Part shown: piece by piece, positions 10,215 to 19,949 of the stretch
How positions within the stretch are numbered: position 1 is the first letter of the stretch
Layout: the number at the start of each line of letters is the position of its first letter
Source: Malachius bipustulatus
Taxonomy: Eukaryota; Arthropoda; Insecta; Coleoptera; Melyridae
DNA: 64,000 bases
Direction of reading: 5' to 3'
Assembly (NCBI GenBank): GCA_910589415.1
Contig: OU342636.1
Location: 7,732,437 to 7,796,436 of the forward strand
Program-made: the position numbers and the translations under genes
The notes under the pieces: model-generated
What the model was told of the DNA's origin: nothing
Database searches by the model: none
What the model saw: the letters and a program-made list of their open reading frames with translations, nothing else

Positions 10215-13158
10215 TATACTCATTGACCAAACTGTCTTTTATTTTATTTATTACCACAGATACCGACTCGAATGAGCTGGTCCACCCTAAATAGGTTTTT
10301 AAAATACTTTCAGCATTTTTTTTTTTGATTTTCAAGTTTCATCAAAGTCAAGCTAGTTTCCTAGAACTGTAACCAGCCTTTAAATTTGAGATCCCCCTTG
10401 ACACAACTTCACGAGCCGCCACTGCTTATTTTATCACCTTTTTTTAATAAGAAACGAGAAGTATAACATGTGGCGATTTTTTGGTCCGGCCTGTAGATGG
10501 CACATTTTTAATATGTCTCTTGTTCCTGGGGAAAATTATATGCAGGATTGGTTGACTAAGCGCCATGTCAAAATTGAAGGCAAAATTACAGACCTATCTG
10601 AATATCTGTGTGATATGCAGGGTTAACAATTCAATGCTCACCATTGGGATCTCCTCCTAAACCCTAAACCATAGAAGATACAGAGTTGGTTAACTTGGAG
10701 AAAAGTTGCGCAATTTTATGCTTAATAAGAATCTGAAACAAAATTTGGGCTAACTTCAGTCGCTGCTGAATCCTGAAAAATCTAATAAGTTGAGGTTTCT
10801 TACTTTAGCCATAACTTTTTTAGTACTGAAAGTTATTGTTGATAAGTAATTTATAAGTTATAAGTAAAGTTATACATAAGTAAAATCATCATGACCTATC
10901 CATTTGACATTTAAAAACTTTTCTAAGCGAATAGATCCCAGAGTTTTCAGTCAACTTTTTTTTTATGGTCGCCATATTGTTTTCTCATGTCATAAAAAAT
11001 CAAAGAAACCAAAAATCTATCACATTCACAACTTAAAAGATTATGACAAGATATTGTTTACCATTGTTTTTTATTATTTTTTATTTTTTTCTTATTTTTT
11101 TTAATATCTATAATGAGATGAAAAACAACATGCTACAAAAGCTACAATAAAAAAGGTGACTATGAAAAGAATTTTTATTACTAAGTATGTAATAAAAAGA
11201 GTTGTATTGTGGCTATAAGTGTTCAATGAATTACCGAATGAACATAAAACACTACATAACAAAAAATTCACTTGAAAAAAAAACTAAAAAATGGGTAAAA
11301 ATGTGTTCGATTGGCAGAGGGGGACTAGCTCGTGCTTATAATACAGGTGTACCAACTTTCAAGACTGAGCATAGGGAATGCATGGGAAACAAGAAATTTG
11401 TAGATTGATGCCTCCCATTCTGACTTAGAGAAACTGCTTTTACAATCTCTATCTCATGGAAATAAAAAAATCTAATACAGGGTGATCTAAAAACTAAAAT
11501 TTCTGGCCACTTCTATTAGTAATTTTTTGTTTCGGAAACTGTTTTCCTGCGTCTTCAACCGTTTTCTAGTAATAGGTACCCCAGGGCAGTGTCAGAAAAC
11601 ATGGATGGGATCTAAAGCTGGACACACTGTTGCAAATTCTGGAAAAAAGACCCCTCAGAATCCATATGAAAATTGACTCTTAGTCAATTTTGTTTAAACT
11701 TTGGAGTTCTGTGATAAGTATTCAATGAGTAGATCTCTCTCCAGTAGGTCTCCATAGGCATAGCCTCGCAAAAGCTCGTGTTCTCGAAATATTCACCTTG
11801 GAAGATGGATTTTTTTCTATCAAGACAGTTATTTGCATTGATCAGTATGGGGATCTCGAAAACCGTGAGAGATACAGGGTAGGTTAAATTAGCAAAAAGT
11901 TGGTCGATTTAGGGGTCAATGAAATTCCGTTGTAAAAACCAGATACCTAATTCCGCTTACGTCCAGAGATATTCGAAAAAATTTATTTTTTTCTGAAGTT
12001 ATTTGGAAAGATAGAAGAGAACAAAGGACACTTTCTCGTTGCAAATTTTTAAGCCCTACAAGATGGCACTTGATGCTGAAACAATTACAAAAACAACACT
12101 ATTTACATAATCAGACATATTCATGTCAATAATATTGTTTTTGTCATTTTTTCAAGCATCAAGTTCAATGCCTACTACACCAAAATGTGCCATAAAAAAA
12201 AGAAATCATATATTGTTAAATTCGTAATCGAAAATGTCATCTAATACAGGGTGTACTTTTTTTAAGGGCCATAGAAAAAAAAATTTCTAAACTAAATGTT
12301 GGTTTCAAACTCTGTGAATGCCATCTTATAAAGCTAAGAAAAGTAGTAATGAGAAACTGTCCTTTGTTCTTTCATATCTTTCCAAATAACTTCAGAGAAA
12401 AATTAAAACGAAATAGGAGGCAAAAAAGTTGTTTTAGGTGCTTGATTTGAAAAAAATTTAAAACTAAATAAAAAAACTCAGCAGCGTTCACTTTTTTGTT
12501 AATATTATTCGTGAGACTACCCCCTGAAACGCCACTGGAACTTATAATTATCTTTTAGCTAGTGTCAAGTTAGTGCTTATTAAAATGAATAACCCTGCTA
12601 GATTTCAACAAAATGGACAAAAGGATGATTTAGATATTATTAAAAAAAAATTTTTTTTTAACTTTGACATATTGAAAGCCAGACACTTCAGGACACATGT
12701 TTATATCAACTTTTCTACTTGAATTTCATTCAGGAACGCGTCCTTGAAATTACGTCCTATCATTAAGTAACACCCTGTATAATAATTATTATTTTAATAA
12801 GTTTATTTTATATCACAATTTGTTTTCTTTTTTGACTAGAAAAATAAAGTTTGTTAATAAAAATAATTGTTATTTCAATGCCCCAACTAACTTTGATTAA
12901 GCAAAACTTTGTTCACATAAAGTAACGTATCTGTATTTTTTCCCAAAATGTACAGTCAGTTTGCACTTGGTTTAAAATGCAAAATGAAGTATCCATAATT
13001 TGCAGTATGTTGCATAAAATTTGTTATAATTGGTCACTTATTGCTCACTTAAATGGCTGTATTAAGTATGGCGAACTTTGTTGTTAGCCTGTTACGATAG
13101 TTTGTCTGGAGGCCGACGAATGATCTAGGAACAAAGTTAAACGAATAATTGCAAAATT
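10215..13158. other. 3' flank of Dis3l2, full of degenerate hairpin repeats
   Basis: No gene is seen. About 10650-11000 is one diverged arm of the palindrome found complete at 14815-15690. CAGGGTG-type ends occur near 11478, 12246 and 12772. The pair 11993-12066 and 12321-12395 is an inverted repeat (TCTGAAGTTATTTGGAAAGA and its complement) about 250 bp apart. The rest is AT-rich with poly-A and poly-T runs. Confidence 0.5.
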
Positions 13159-13164
13159 TTTATT
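13159..13164 (-). promoter_or_regulatory. Candidate polyadenylation signal of Dis3l2
   Basis: AATAAA on the minus strand about 170 nt past the Dis3l2 stop codon. Another AATAAA lies only 14 nt past the stop (13314-13319). In DNA this AT-rich either can arise by chance, and no transcript end is visible from sequence alone. Confidence 0.25.
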
Positions 13165-13332
13165 TCACAGTTTCTAATTTTTGAAATAAAGTCGTTCATT
13201 TTATAATCAATAAATATAAAAAGTATTTGGACATATTTTTAAATAACAGAATAAAAAATTCACCTCATCACATTGCAAAGTTGCTTTGCAGAAATGATAA
13301 TAATTATTGTAAATTTATTAATTTAAATTGCT

Positions 13333-13566
13333 TCAAAAATATTTACTGTAATCCAGAGATGCATAAATTCTCTTCTTCTTCTTATCCACCTTCAAACTAA
13401 CATGAATCACACTGAAAATTTCTATCACAACTGGTTGCTTCTTCTTTGGAAGCATTACAACGTGTCTCCACAGCTTTCTTTCAGAAACATCTTCCGATTC
13501 TTCATCATTTCTAATTATCATCGACTCCTTCAATATACTCATATTCCTATTTGGGTTGTGGTATTG
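13333..13566 (-). CDS. Dis3l2: Dis3l2 coding exon 5 (C-terminus, stop)
   Basis: This exon starts after a CAG acceptor at 13567-13569 with Q-Y-H-N-P-N-R and ends with LDYSKYF and TGA at 13333-13335. It encodes about 77 residues forming the last part of the C-terminal S1-type RNA-binding fold (LWRHVVMLP, then QPVVIEIFSVIHVSLKV). The sequence is less conserved than the RNB core, as usual for this end. The short upstream intron is about 55 bp. Confidence 0.8.
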   Translation of the reverse strand, partial: QYHNPNRNMSILKESMIIRNDEESEDVSERKLWRHVVMLPKKKQPVVIEIFSVIHVSLKVDKKKKRIYASLDYSKYF

Positions 13567-13621
13567 CTGAAATAAATAAATACACCAATGGAACTAAATG
13601 TAATGCACTAACGTTACTAAC

Positions 13622-13857
13622 TGTTTCACGCATCCTGAAAACGAATCCTGAACCCATTAACATCAAATCGCAAAACTTCTCTCTGACCTCGATAACAACA
13701 GCCTGTGCATGCAACGGTTGCACCTTTTCCAAGTACTTAGTAAAGTAGAACTCGGTACTCATTTCACCCGCTCGCTTCGCTGCGTGCTTTTTTATATTGC
13801 AGTTAGTAGCCACTTCTGAGATAAATGTGACGGTCCAATTAGGTCTTTCTGTGTAAT
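13622..13857 (-). CDS. Dis3l2: Dis3l2 coding exon 4
   Basis: After the acceptor at 13858-13860 the exon reads YTERPNWTVTFISEVATNCN, then KRAGEMSTEFYF and VVIEVREKF, matching the end of RNB and the start of the S1 domain in DIS3L2. The preceding intron is only 62 bp. The 3' end is ambiguous: two GTTAGT donors lie 9 nt apart in the same phase, giving an exon end at 13622 or 13613. I chose 13622 because the other leaves an intron of only 46 bp. Confidence 0.85.
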
Positions 13858-13919
13858 CTGCGATCCCGAAAATCGTTAATATATCATCATCAGAGGAAAA
13901 TTAATAGGTTTCAACTTAC

Positions 13920-14117
13920 TCAAACAACCTGCCAGCAGTCTGTGCACCATGATGTCAGCATACCGTCTTATGGGAGACGTGAAATGGGTGTAGATGTCGG
14001 CATTTAGGGCGTAATGGTGAGTACCGTGCTCTTCGAATGGATCTCCTTGACAGAAGTAACGTGCTCGTACCATTGGCTTTGTCAGTAAATGGTTCAGAAC
14101 TAGCTCCCTGCATTGAC
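13920..14117 (-). CDS. Dis3l2: Dis3l2 coding exon 3 (end of RNB catalytic domain)
   Basis: This 198-nt exon has its acceptor at 14118-14119 and donor GTAAGT from 13919. It encodes QCRELVLNHLL, then ARYFCQGDP, and YTHFTSPIRRYADIMVHRLL. The THFTSPIRRYAD block is diagnostic of the RNB family; its Arg residues contact RNA in known structures. It joins exon 2 in phase 1 with no residues missing compared with the family. It lies 12.6 kb downstream of exon 2, across a transposon-rich intron. Confidence 0.93.
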
Positions 14118-14536
14118 CTTGTAACAAAAAATATACAAATACATACAAATTATTAGACAAAACTGGGATTACTGTTGTATGGTGGGCGAATAAGACTACT
14201 CTGTAAGTTTTCTAATTTCGTACTTCCAATCTAATTAAAACATATTGTTATAATCTTACTCTTTATTAAAAAAAAAAAATACAATTTAAAAGCCTTACAA
14301 TACTACAAGGTCTTCATATAAACTAGTCACTTCACAAAATATAAACAAATGAACATTAACCTCCAAATCTAAATAATAAACTGTTCTCTTTATTTACACT
14401 ACTAACACAACACAGCAACTAAGTATGCTCTTTCTCTTCACTTTTCACAATTACACACCACTAATATTATTTATTTTTACACTAATACACACTAATTAAT
14501 TAACCAATAATTCATTTACACTTGATACAACACTAA

Positions 14537-14756
14537 AAGCCAGTATTATGAAGGCTCGTTAAGTAAACAGGCAGATTTCTGGGACCGTTTATAGAAAAAA
14601 TATCGACCGTAGGTGGAAAATATAGCAATCTAGTGATTCTTAACAATGATGGGAATACAAAAATGTAAATAAAAGTAATTTGATGTCGATATTAAGCTTT
14701 AAAAATGGTACCGGAAATCTGCCCGTTAGCTTAATGGGTATTTATAATACTGGCTG
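14537..14756. repeat. Harbinger-type MITE, family A, copy 2
   Basis: A 220-bp copy with ends AAGCCAGTATTAT and ATAATACTGGCTG, flanked by TAA at 14534-14536 and 14757-14759. The interior shares GTGATTCTT and GATATTA with copies 1 and 3. It lies in Dis3l2 intron 2, just upstream of exon 3 in gene order. Confidence 0.8.
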
Positions 14757-14814
14757 TAACTATCTATACTATTTATAAAGGGTTAGAACTATTTAATAGG
14801 GGGACACAGGGATA

Positions 14815-15690
14815 TCCTAAACCATTGAAAATTGGTGGTCGGTTAAATTAGAGAAAAGTTGTTCTATTTTATGCTTTATGAATCTGGGAAAAATTCAGAT
14901 TTTTTCAGTCGTTGCTGAAATATCCTGACAAAACTGAAAAATAAAAATTTGAAATTAATAAATTATTTCTTGTAGGTTGACATAAGTCGTCAAAAGCTAT
15001 CTATTCGACACTTCGAAAATTTCAAAGCCGACTAGATCTCAGAGTTTTCATAGTCAACTTTTGTTTTTCTTTTGGTCGCCATATCGTTTTTTATGTCGTT
15101 CGGTATAAAAAAAATCATGAAACTAAAAATTAATAAAATTAAAAAAAATTAAAATTTTTATTTTTTTCGAAAAATGAAAAAAAACAAAACTTTTTCATCC
15201 AATTACGTCAATATGAAGTCATATTACTTGCCTTATGGTTTCCTATTTTTTATATGATATTCGGTATAAAAAGTTGTATTTTTTTTTTGAAAAAAGAGGA
15301 CTAAAATTTTTGAAATTTGTTTTTGAATGTCATCAATTATTGGTTTCCATGATTTTTTTATACTGAATGTTATAAAAAAGCGATACGGCGGCCATAAGAA
15401 AAACAAAAGTTGGCTATGAAAACTAATTGGCTTTGAAAATTTTTGTAATGTCGAATGGATAGCTTTTTGCTTTTTTGTTGACTTATGTAAACCTACAAAA
15501 AAATCATTTATTAATTTCCAATAATAAAAAAGGCTAAAATAAGAAATTTTGGTTTTTCAGTTTTTCAGGATATTTCAGCAACGACTGAAAAAATTTGAAT
15601 TGTTTCCCAGATTCGTATTTAGCAAGCATAAACTAGCGCAAATTTTCTCTAATTTAACCGACCTCGTGTCTCCAATGGTTTAGGTTTTTT
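14815..15690. repeat. Long hairpin repeat, family C
   Basis: An inverted repeat of roughly 880 bp. The left arm (ATCCTAAACCATTG, TTAAATTAGAGAAAAG, CAGTCGTTGCTGAAATATCC, GTTGACATAAGT) returns in reverse complement in the right half up to CAATGGTTTAGG. The arms differ by many substitutions and small indels, so it is older than the element at 9337. Boundaries are approximate. A single diverged arm of the same family is near 10650-11000. Confidence 0.65.
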
Positions 15691-15699
15691 GCCAATTAC

Positions 15700-16560
15700 G
15701 CAAAACGCACAAGGCTTTTGCTGATGCAAAATTGGTATTTTACTACTAGTAATGGTCATAACAGCATATCCAAAAATCAGAAATACACGACTTTCATGTA
15801 TAATTTTACTGGGATATAATAATAGGAAGTAGTTGAATTTATTTATTACACCAGCACCAATACTTTTGTATTTATTTGTACACCACTGCTCCTGTTTTAT
15901 GACTGAATGACTCAGTTCCTCGAGTCGGTTATTTATATGGGACCGATAAGGAGAGGAATAATCCAGACTCTAAGTCTAGAATTGTCTGATACTTATCATT
16001 ATTACGGCGAGCCGGTTTCCAGAAACAGTCTAGACATTATAGAGTCATGGCACAGTGCTTTATGAATCGATCTCGAATCATCTAGTCTTTCCACTTCAAT
16101 CGCATCATCCTTATCGCTGCTTGCTTCACCGAGCCCGTTTCTTGGAAATAGTGTAAACCACGCTCGGCCGTCTCCCGCAGTACCTGGCAGTTTTATGATT
16201 TTGTAATTGCTAAAATATAATACATTCATACAGCGTGACCCTTCTTGAGTCACCCTGTGAAATCTTTATTTATCCTACAAAGTCCAAGGCCTACCAGATC
16301 AGAGTTTAGGCCACTGGGTTCACCATTTCCCAAAATGTAACGAAATATATTAAATTTTAAATAAAACTACATTAAACTACAATCTGATAAAACAGTGTTC
16401 TTATTTTTAAGCCCTAGTTTTACAAATACAAACACTATTAATAATAATACTTGGTGGCTGTCCATACCTCTATATGTATAGAGGACATTGCCTGATAGTT
16501 AGGGAGATGGTGACAAAAATGGCTTGTACATATCTCCCAAATGGAAGAAAAGCAGGTTTT
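15700..16560. other. Intronic spacer without recognisable feature
   Basis: No gene or complete repeat is seen. About 15930-16240 is less AT-rich than its surroundings and unlike the hairpin repeats. It may be an old insertion of unknown kind ending with a TCACCCTGTG word at about 16247-16256, which resembles a decayed MITE end. Confidence 0.35.
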
Positions 16561-16564
16561 TATA

Positions 16565-17410
16565 CAGGGTGAGTTCTCTAAAATGGAAAGCTCGATTACA
16601 CCTATACCATTAAAGATATCGAAATGAACCAAAAAGTGCTGTAAATGGGAGGGTAAAGTGCAGTTTGTAAAATTATTTTCAGATACACAGGTTGGCCCAA
16701 TATCGCTGTACGCCATACAACTTTGTTATTTTAAATAGGACACCCTCTATATTATTACATTTTCAGATTACTTGAGAAAAGTAAAAAAGAATGGTTTGTA
16801 AAGTTGAAGTTTGTAATGAGCAATTTATGAGTTATAAACAAATGAAATTCGCGATTTTCCATTTTCAAAGCAGCTTTTCTTAAAAACTGCTCAAGATAGA
16901 GGAAAACGGCTTACATGTTCCTATCTTAATTTTTCATTTGGTATCCTATCATGTAGCTGAAATTTTTATACCGGGTGATGAAAATAATCAAATTTTTTAC
17001 CACTCTGTATAAAAATTTCATCCATCCAATAGGATACCGCTTGAAAAGTTAAGATAGGGACATGTAAGCCGTTTTCCTCTATCTTGAGCTGTTTTTAAGA
17101 AAAGCTGCTTTGAAAATGGAAAATCGCGAATTTCATTTGTTTATAACTCATAAATTGCTCATTACAAACTTCAACTTTACAAACCATTCTTTTTGACTTT
17201 TCTCAAACAATATGAAAATGTAATAATATAAGTGTCCTATTTAAAATAACAAAGTTGTATGGCGTACAGCGATATTGGGCCATCCTGTGTATCTCAAAAT
17301 AATTTTACAAACTGCACTTTACCCTCCCATTTACAGCACTTTTTGGTTCATTTCGATATTTTTAATGGTATAGGTGTAATCGAGCTTTCCATTTTAGAGG
17401 GCTCACCCTG
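16565..17410. mobile_element. Nested palindromic MITE, TA target
   Basis: An 846-bp palindrome with ends CAGGGTGAGTTCTCTA and AGAGGGCTCACCCTG, flanked by TA at 16563-16564 and 17411-17412. Inside it an inner inverted pair starts ACAGGTTGGCCCAATATCGC at about 16687 and closes at about 17287. At its centre (about 16974-17016) a minute CGGGTGATG to CACTCTG pair sits between TA dinucleotides. It looks like three layers of insertion in one hairpin. Both arms generate near-identical false ORFs (MAYSDIGP...). Confidence 0.75.
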
Positions 17411-17466
17411 TATAGTTCGAGCCTCCTTCTCAAAATCCGTCTTGTCAAGTAGGGGTCTTAGAAGGC

Positions 17467-17488
17467 GGGGGGGGGGGGGGGGGGGGGG
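17467..17488 (+). repeat. Run of 22 guanines
   Basis: An uninterrupted G22 tract (C22 on the Dis3l2 sense strand) in Dis3l2 intron 2. It is a candidate quadruplex-forming and polymerase-slippage site, and its exact length in the assembly should be treated with caution. Confidence 0.9.
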
Positions 17489-18135
17489 TTACGATGGGCA
17501 GCTACACCCTTTTGTCCAGATTTATCCGAGCGATTTCAAAAAGTATCTATCATTTGGAAGAAAATTATTGGGTGACATCTAGGCAACCCTTCCAATTGAG
17601 GGAAAAACATTTTTATCCAACTGTTGAGTTTCTTCCCGGTGAGTCATTAATATGGTCACCGGGAATATCTCAAAAACCAAGCGCCGTACAGCCTCAGGCA
17701 AAAAAATTTTCTTAGGAAGGTGACCCTAAAAATATCATGGGTGCGCTTAAATAACTTCACTTTTTTTATCCTGCAGTTTTTTTAATAGCTCCATAAATTA
17801 AGTGGTGGGGGAACGTCAAAATTTTGTTTATTCAAATGTCGATTATTCCGGTTAGCATCAACGGAATTTAGCAAGATTAGTCTCATTACAAAGAATTTTG
17901 CTTCTTCTCCATCGATTTCATTTAACGATTTTTTTATTTTATTACCACCGCAACCGCTAGGGAGCGTTATCTGACAAGTAAGGAAATATCGCGATTTTTC
18001 TGAAAAAAATATACATAGAATGGTATGTTCATTTTGACATATTGAAAGAGAAAATGAAATTATTAAGGTGTCACTGAAAACCGCAGCTGGATAGATTTGG
18101 CCTAATTGTAGATATCTGCCAGCAAAGTTGACTTA

Positions 18136-18343
18136 CAGCCAGTATTATAAAGGCTCATTAAGATTTCTGGGGCCGTTTTTAGAAAAAGTATCGACTGTAG
18201 GTGGAAAATATAACAATCCAGTGATTCTTGGCATGAAAGGGATTACAGAAATGTTAATAGAAGTTATTTGACGTCGATATTAGCTTTAAAAATGGTATGA
18301 GAAATCTGCTCGTTAGCTTAATGGACCTTTATAATACTGGCTG
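18136..18343. repeat. Harbinger-type MITE, family A, copy 3
   Basis: A 208-bp copy with ends CAGCCAGTATTATAAAG and TTTATAATACTGGCTG, flanked by TTA at 18133-18135 and 18344-18346. The body is closely similar to copy 2 and carries a small deletion near the left TIR. Among the three copies the target duplications are TAA, TAA and TTA. Confidence 0.82.
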
Positions 18344-18470
18344 TTAATGCATTTTCAGAGTTTGGACCCCACACGGATGAAATGAAAATCATCCCTCGGT
18401 TAAAATTGCTGAAATTCCAATATATTTACGGCAATCAAAAGTCTCCATGAACGTAAAGTGAATATGTATA

Positions 18471-18845
18471 CAGGGTAATGAAAAATCGGCTATTTTTTAT
18501 TTTTTTCTGTTCACCATTGATAACGTCGCTATTATTGGAGCTATGAAGTCGGTTCACTTATCAAACATGAAGGATTTTTGTCGCTTATTAGAGTGGTGAA
18601 AACACAAAAACAATTATTGAAAGCTCACGTCATGAGATATATATTCCTATTTTTATATTAAGAAATTGAATTTTTGGGAATATCTCATGACGTAAACTTT
18701 CAATTGTTTTTCTGTTTTCATCACTGTAATAAGCGACAAAAATTCTCTACATTTGCTAATTGAACCGACTTCATAGCTCCAATAATAACGAAGTTCCCAA
18801 CGGTGGACAGAAATAAATAGAAAACAACTATTTTCCATATTGGGA
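18471..18845. repeat. Hairpin MITE, family D
   Basis: About 375 bp beginning CAGGGTAATG after TA. The left arm (GTCGCTATTATTGGAGCTATGAAGTCG, then TTGTCGCTTATTA, then CATGAGATAT) is repeated in reverse complement in the right half (TTCATAGCTCCAATAATAACG). The right terminus is eroded, so that boundary is approximate. No coding capacity. Confidence 0.65.
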
Positions 18846-19875
18846 AAATTGGGGATTGGGAAGCTCAAACCAAAAAAATCAAAGGTATATGCTCTGTCCA
18901 CTGAGTGTTGTCCGTTGTCATGCCACACTGATTCTGGCTAAACAATTTAATTTAATTCGATTTGATTCATACACTTATCTCTAAGTCGAACCAGATGTGG
19001 TATCGCAGTTCGTGTCAGTGGCGTGTGAATTGTTATATTATGATTAGAAATAGCATGTCACCTACCTGCTGGTTGGCGTTTAAAAGAAAGCAAAACACCT
19101 CCGTTTTCTTATTCTGCAAGTAAAATATCCTAGCAATTTAACTATACAAGACCACGTCCTAGGGAGTTCAATCGTTTCCCAGGCATTTTGTGTAATTTTT
19201 TGTAGTTCGTTGCGAGAATATACCCTGTCCGTTATTTTTCAAACGTTAGAAAAACAAGGCAATAGATTTTTAAGCATTCACGCAATTAATAAGTTACTCG
19301 TAGTTTATCACATCGTACAATATCACAGGTAATTCTGCTAATTTCATATTAAAAACGTTTCAAATAATAAACCTCATTACGCTGTCACTGTCAACTGACA
19401 GTAGCCGATGAGCTGGACGACAATCGTATCGTATCAATCTAAGCGTATCAACACGCGAGTCGTACTTCCGTCTCACTCTCGCACATCATTTTAGAATTGA
19501 TGACGATTCAAACGTATTTCTGACAATATGTCCCAATTTAACTCGATTGACTATGCAATGCAATAGAAGGAGTAAGAAACATAACGAGATGATGATCCTT
19601 ATTATCACGACAGACAACACTCAGTGTACAGACTATAGATGAGGTATTCCTCCATATACAGTGTTTCGTGAGGAAATTACAATATTTTAAGGACATGTCA
19701 ACTGCAAAATAAAACTTTTTCATTCTCCCCTTTACGAAAGTAAAACATCCTAGGTGATAGGTTGCTAGGTGGTTACTAGCTATGAAAAACTTTCGTGCCC
19801 TGGACAAAAAAGTAGAAATGTCAGTTTGATTAACGTTTATTTAGAAGGAGAATTTAATGAAAAATTTCAATAAAA

Positions 19876-19949
19876 AATTCCAGTAAATCTTTCTGGAACA
19901 TACAAATATAATTATTATTGTATGTTCCAGAAAGATTTACTGGAATTTG
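19876..19949. repeat. Perfect 31-bp stem-loop
   Basis: Arms 19876-19906 and 19919-19949 are perfectly complementary (core CCAGTAAATCTTTCTGGAAC) with a 12-nt AT-only loop. The size is like a pre-miRNA, but the complete absence of mismatches is more typical of a very young mini-hairpin transposon. No TSD is obvious. It lies in Dis3l2 intron 2. Confidence 0.75.

Noticed and set aside
13314..13319. AATAAA directly behind the Dis3l2 stop as the polyadenylation signal
   Set aside because: Only 14 nt past the stop, so the 3' UTR would be unusually short. I kept the one at 13159-13164 as the better, though still weak, candidate.
16438..17582. Two ORFs with nearly the same protein start (MAYSDIGP) on opposite strands
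   Set aside because: They are the two arms of one palindromic MITE read in both directions, not a duplicated gene.
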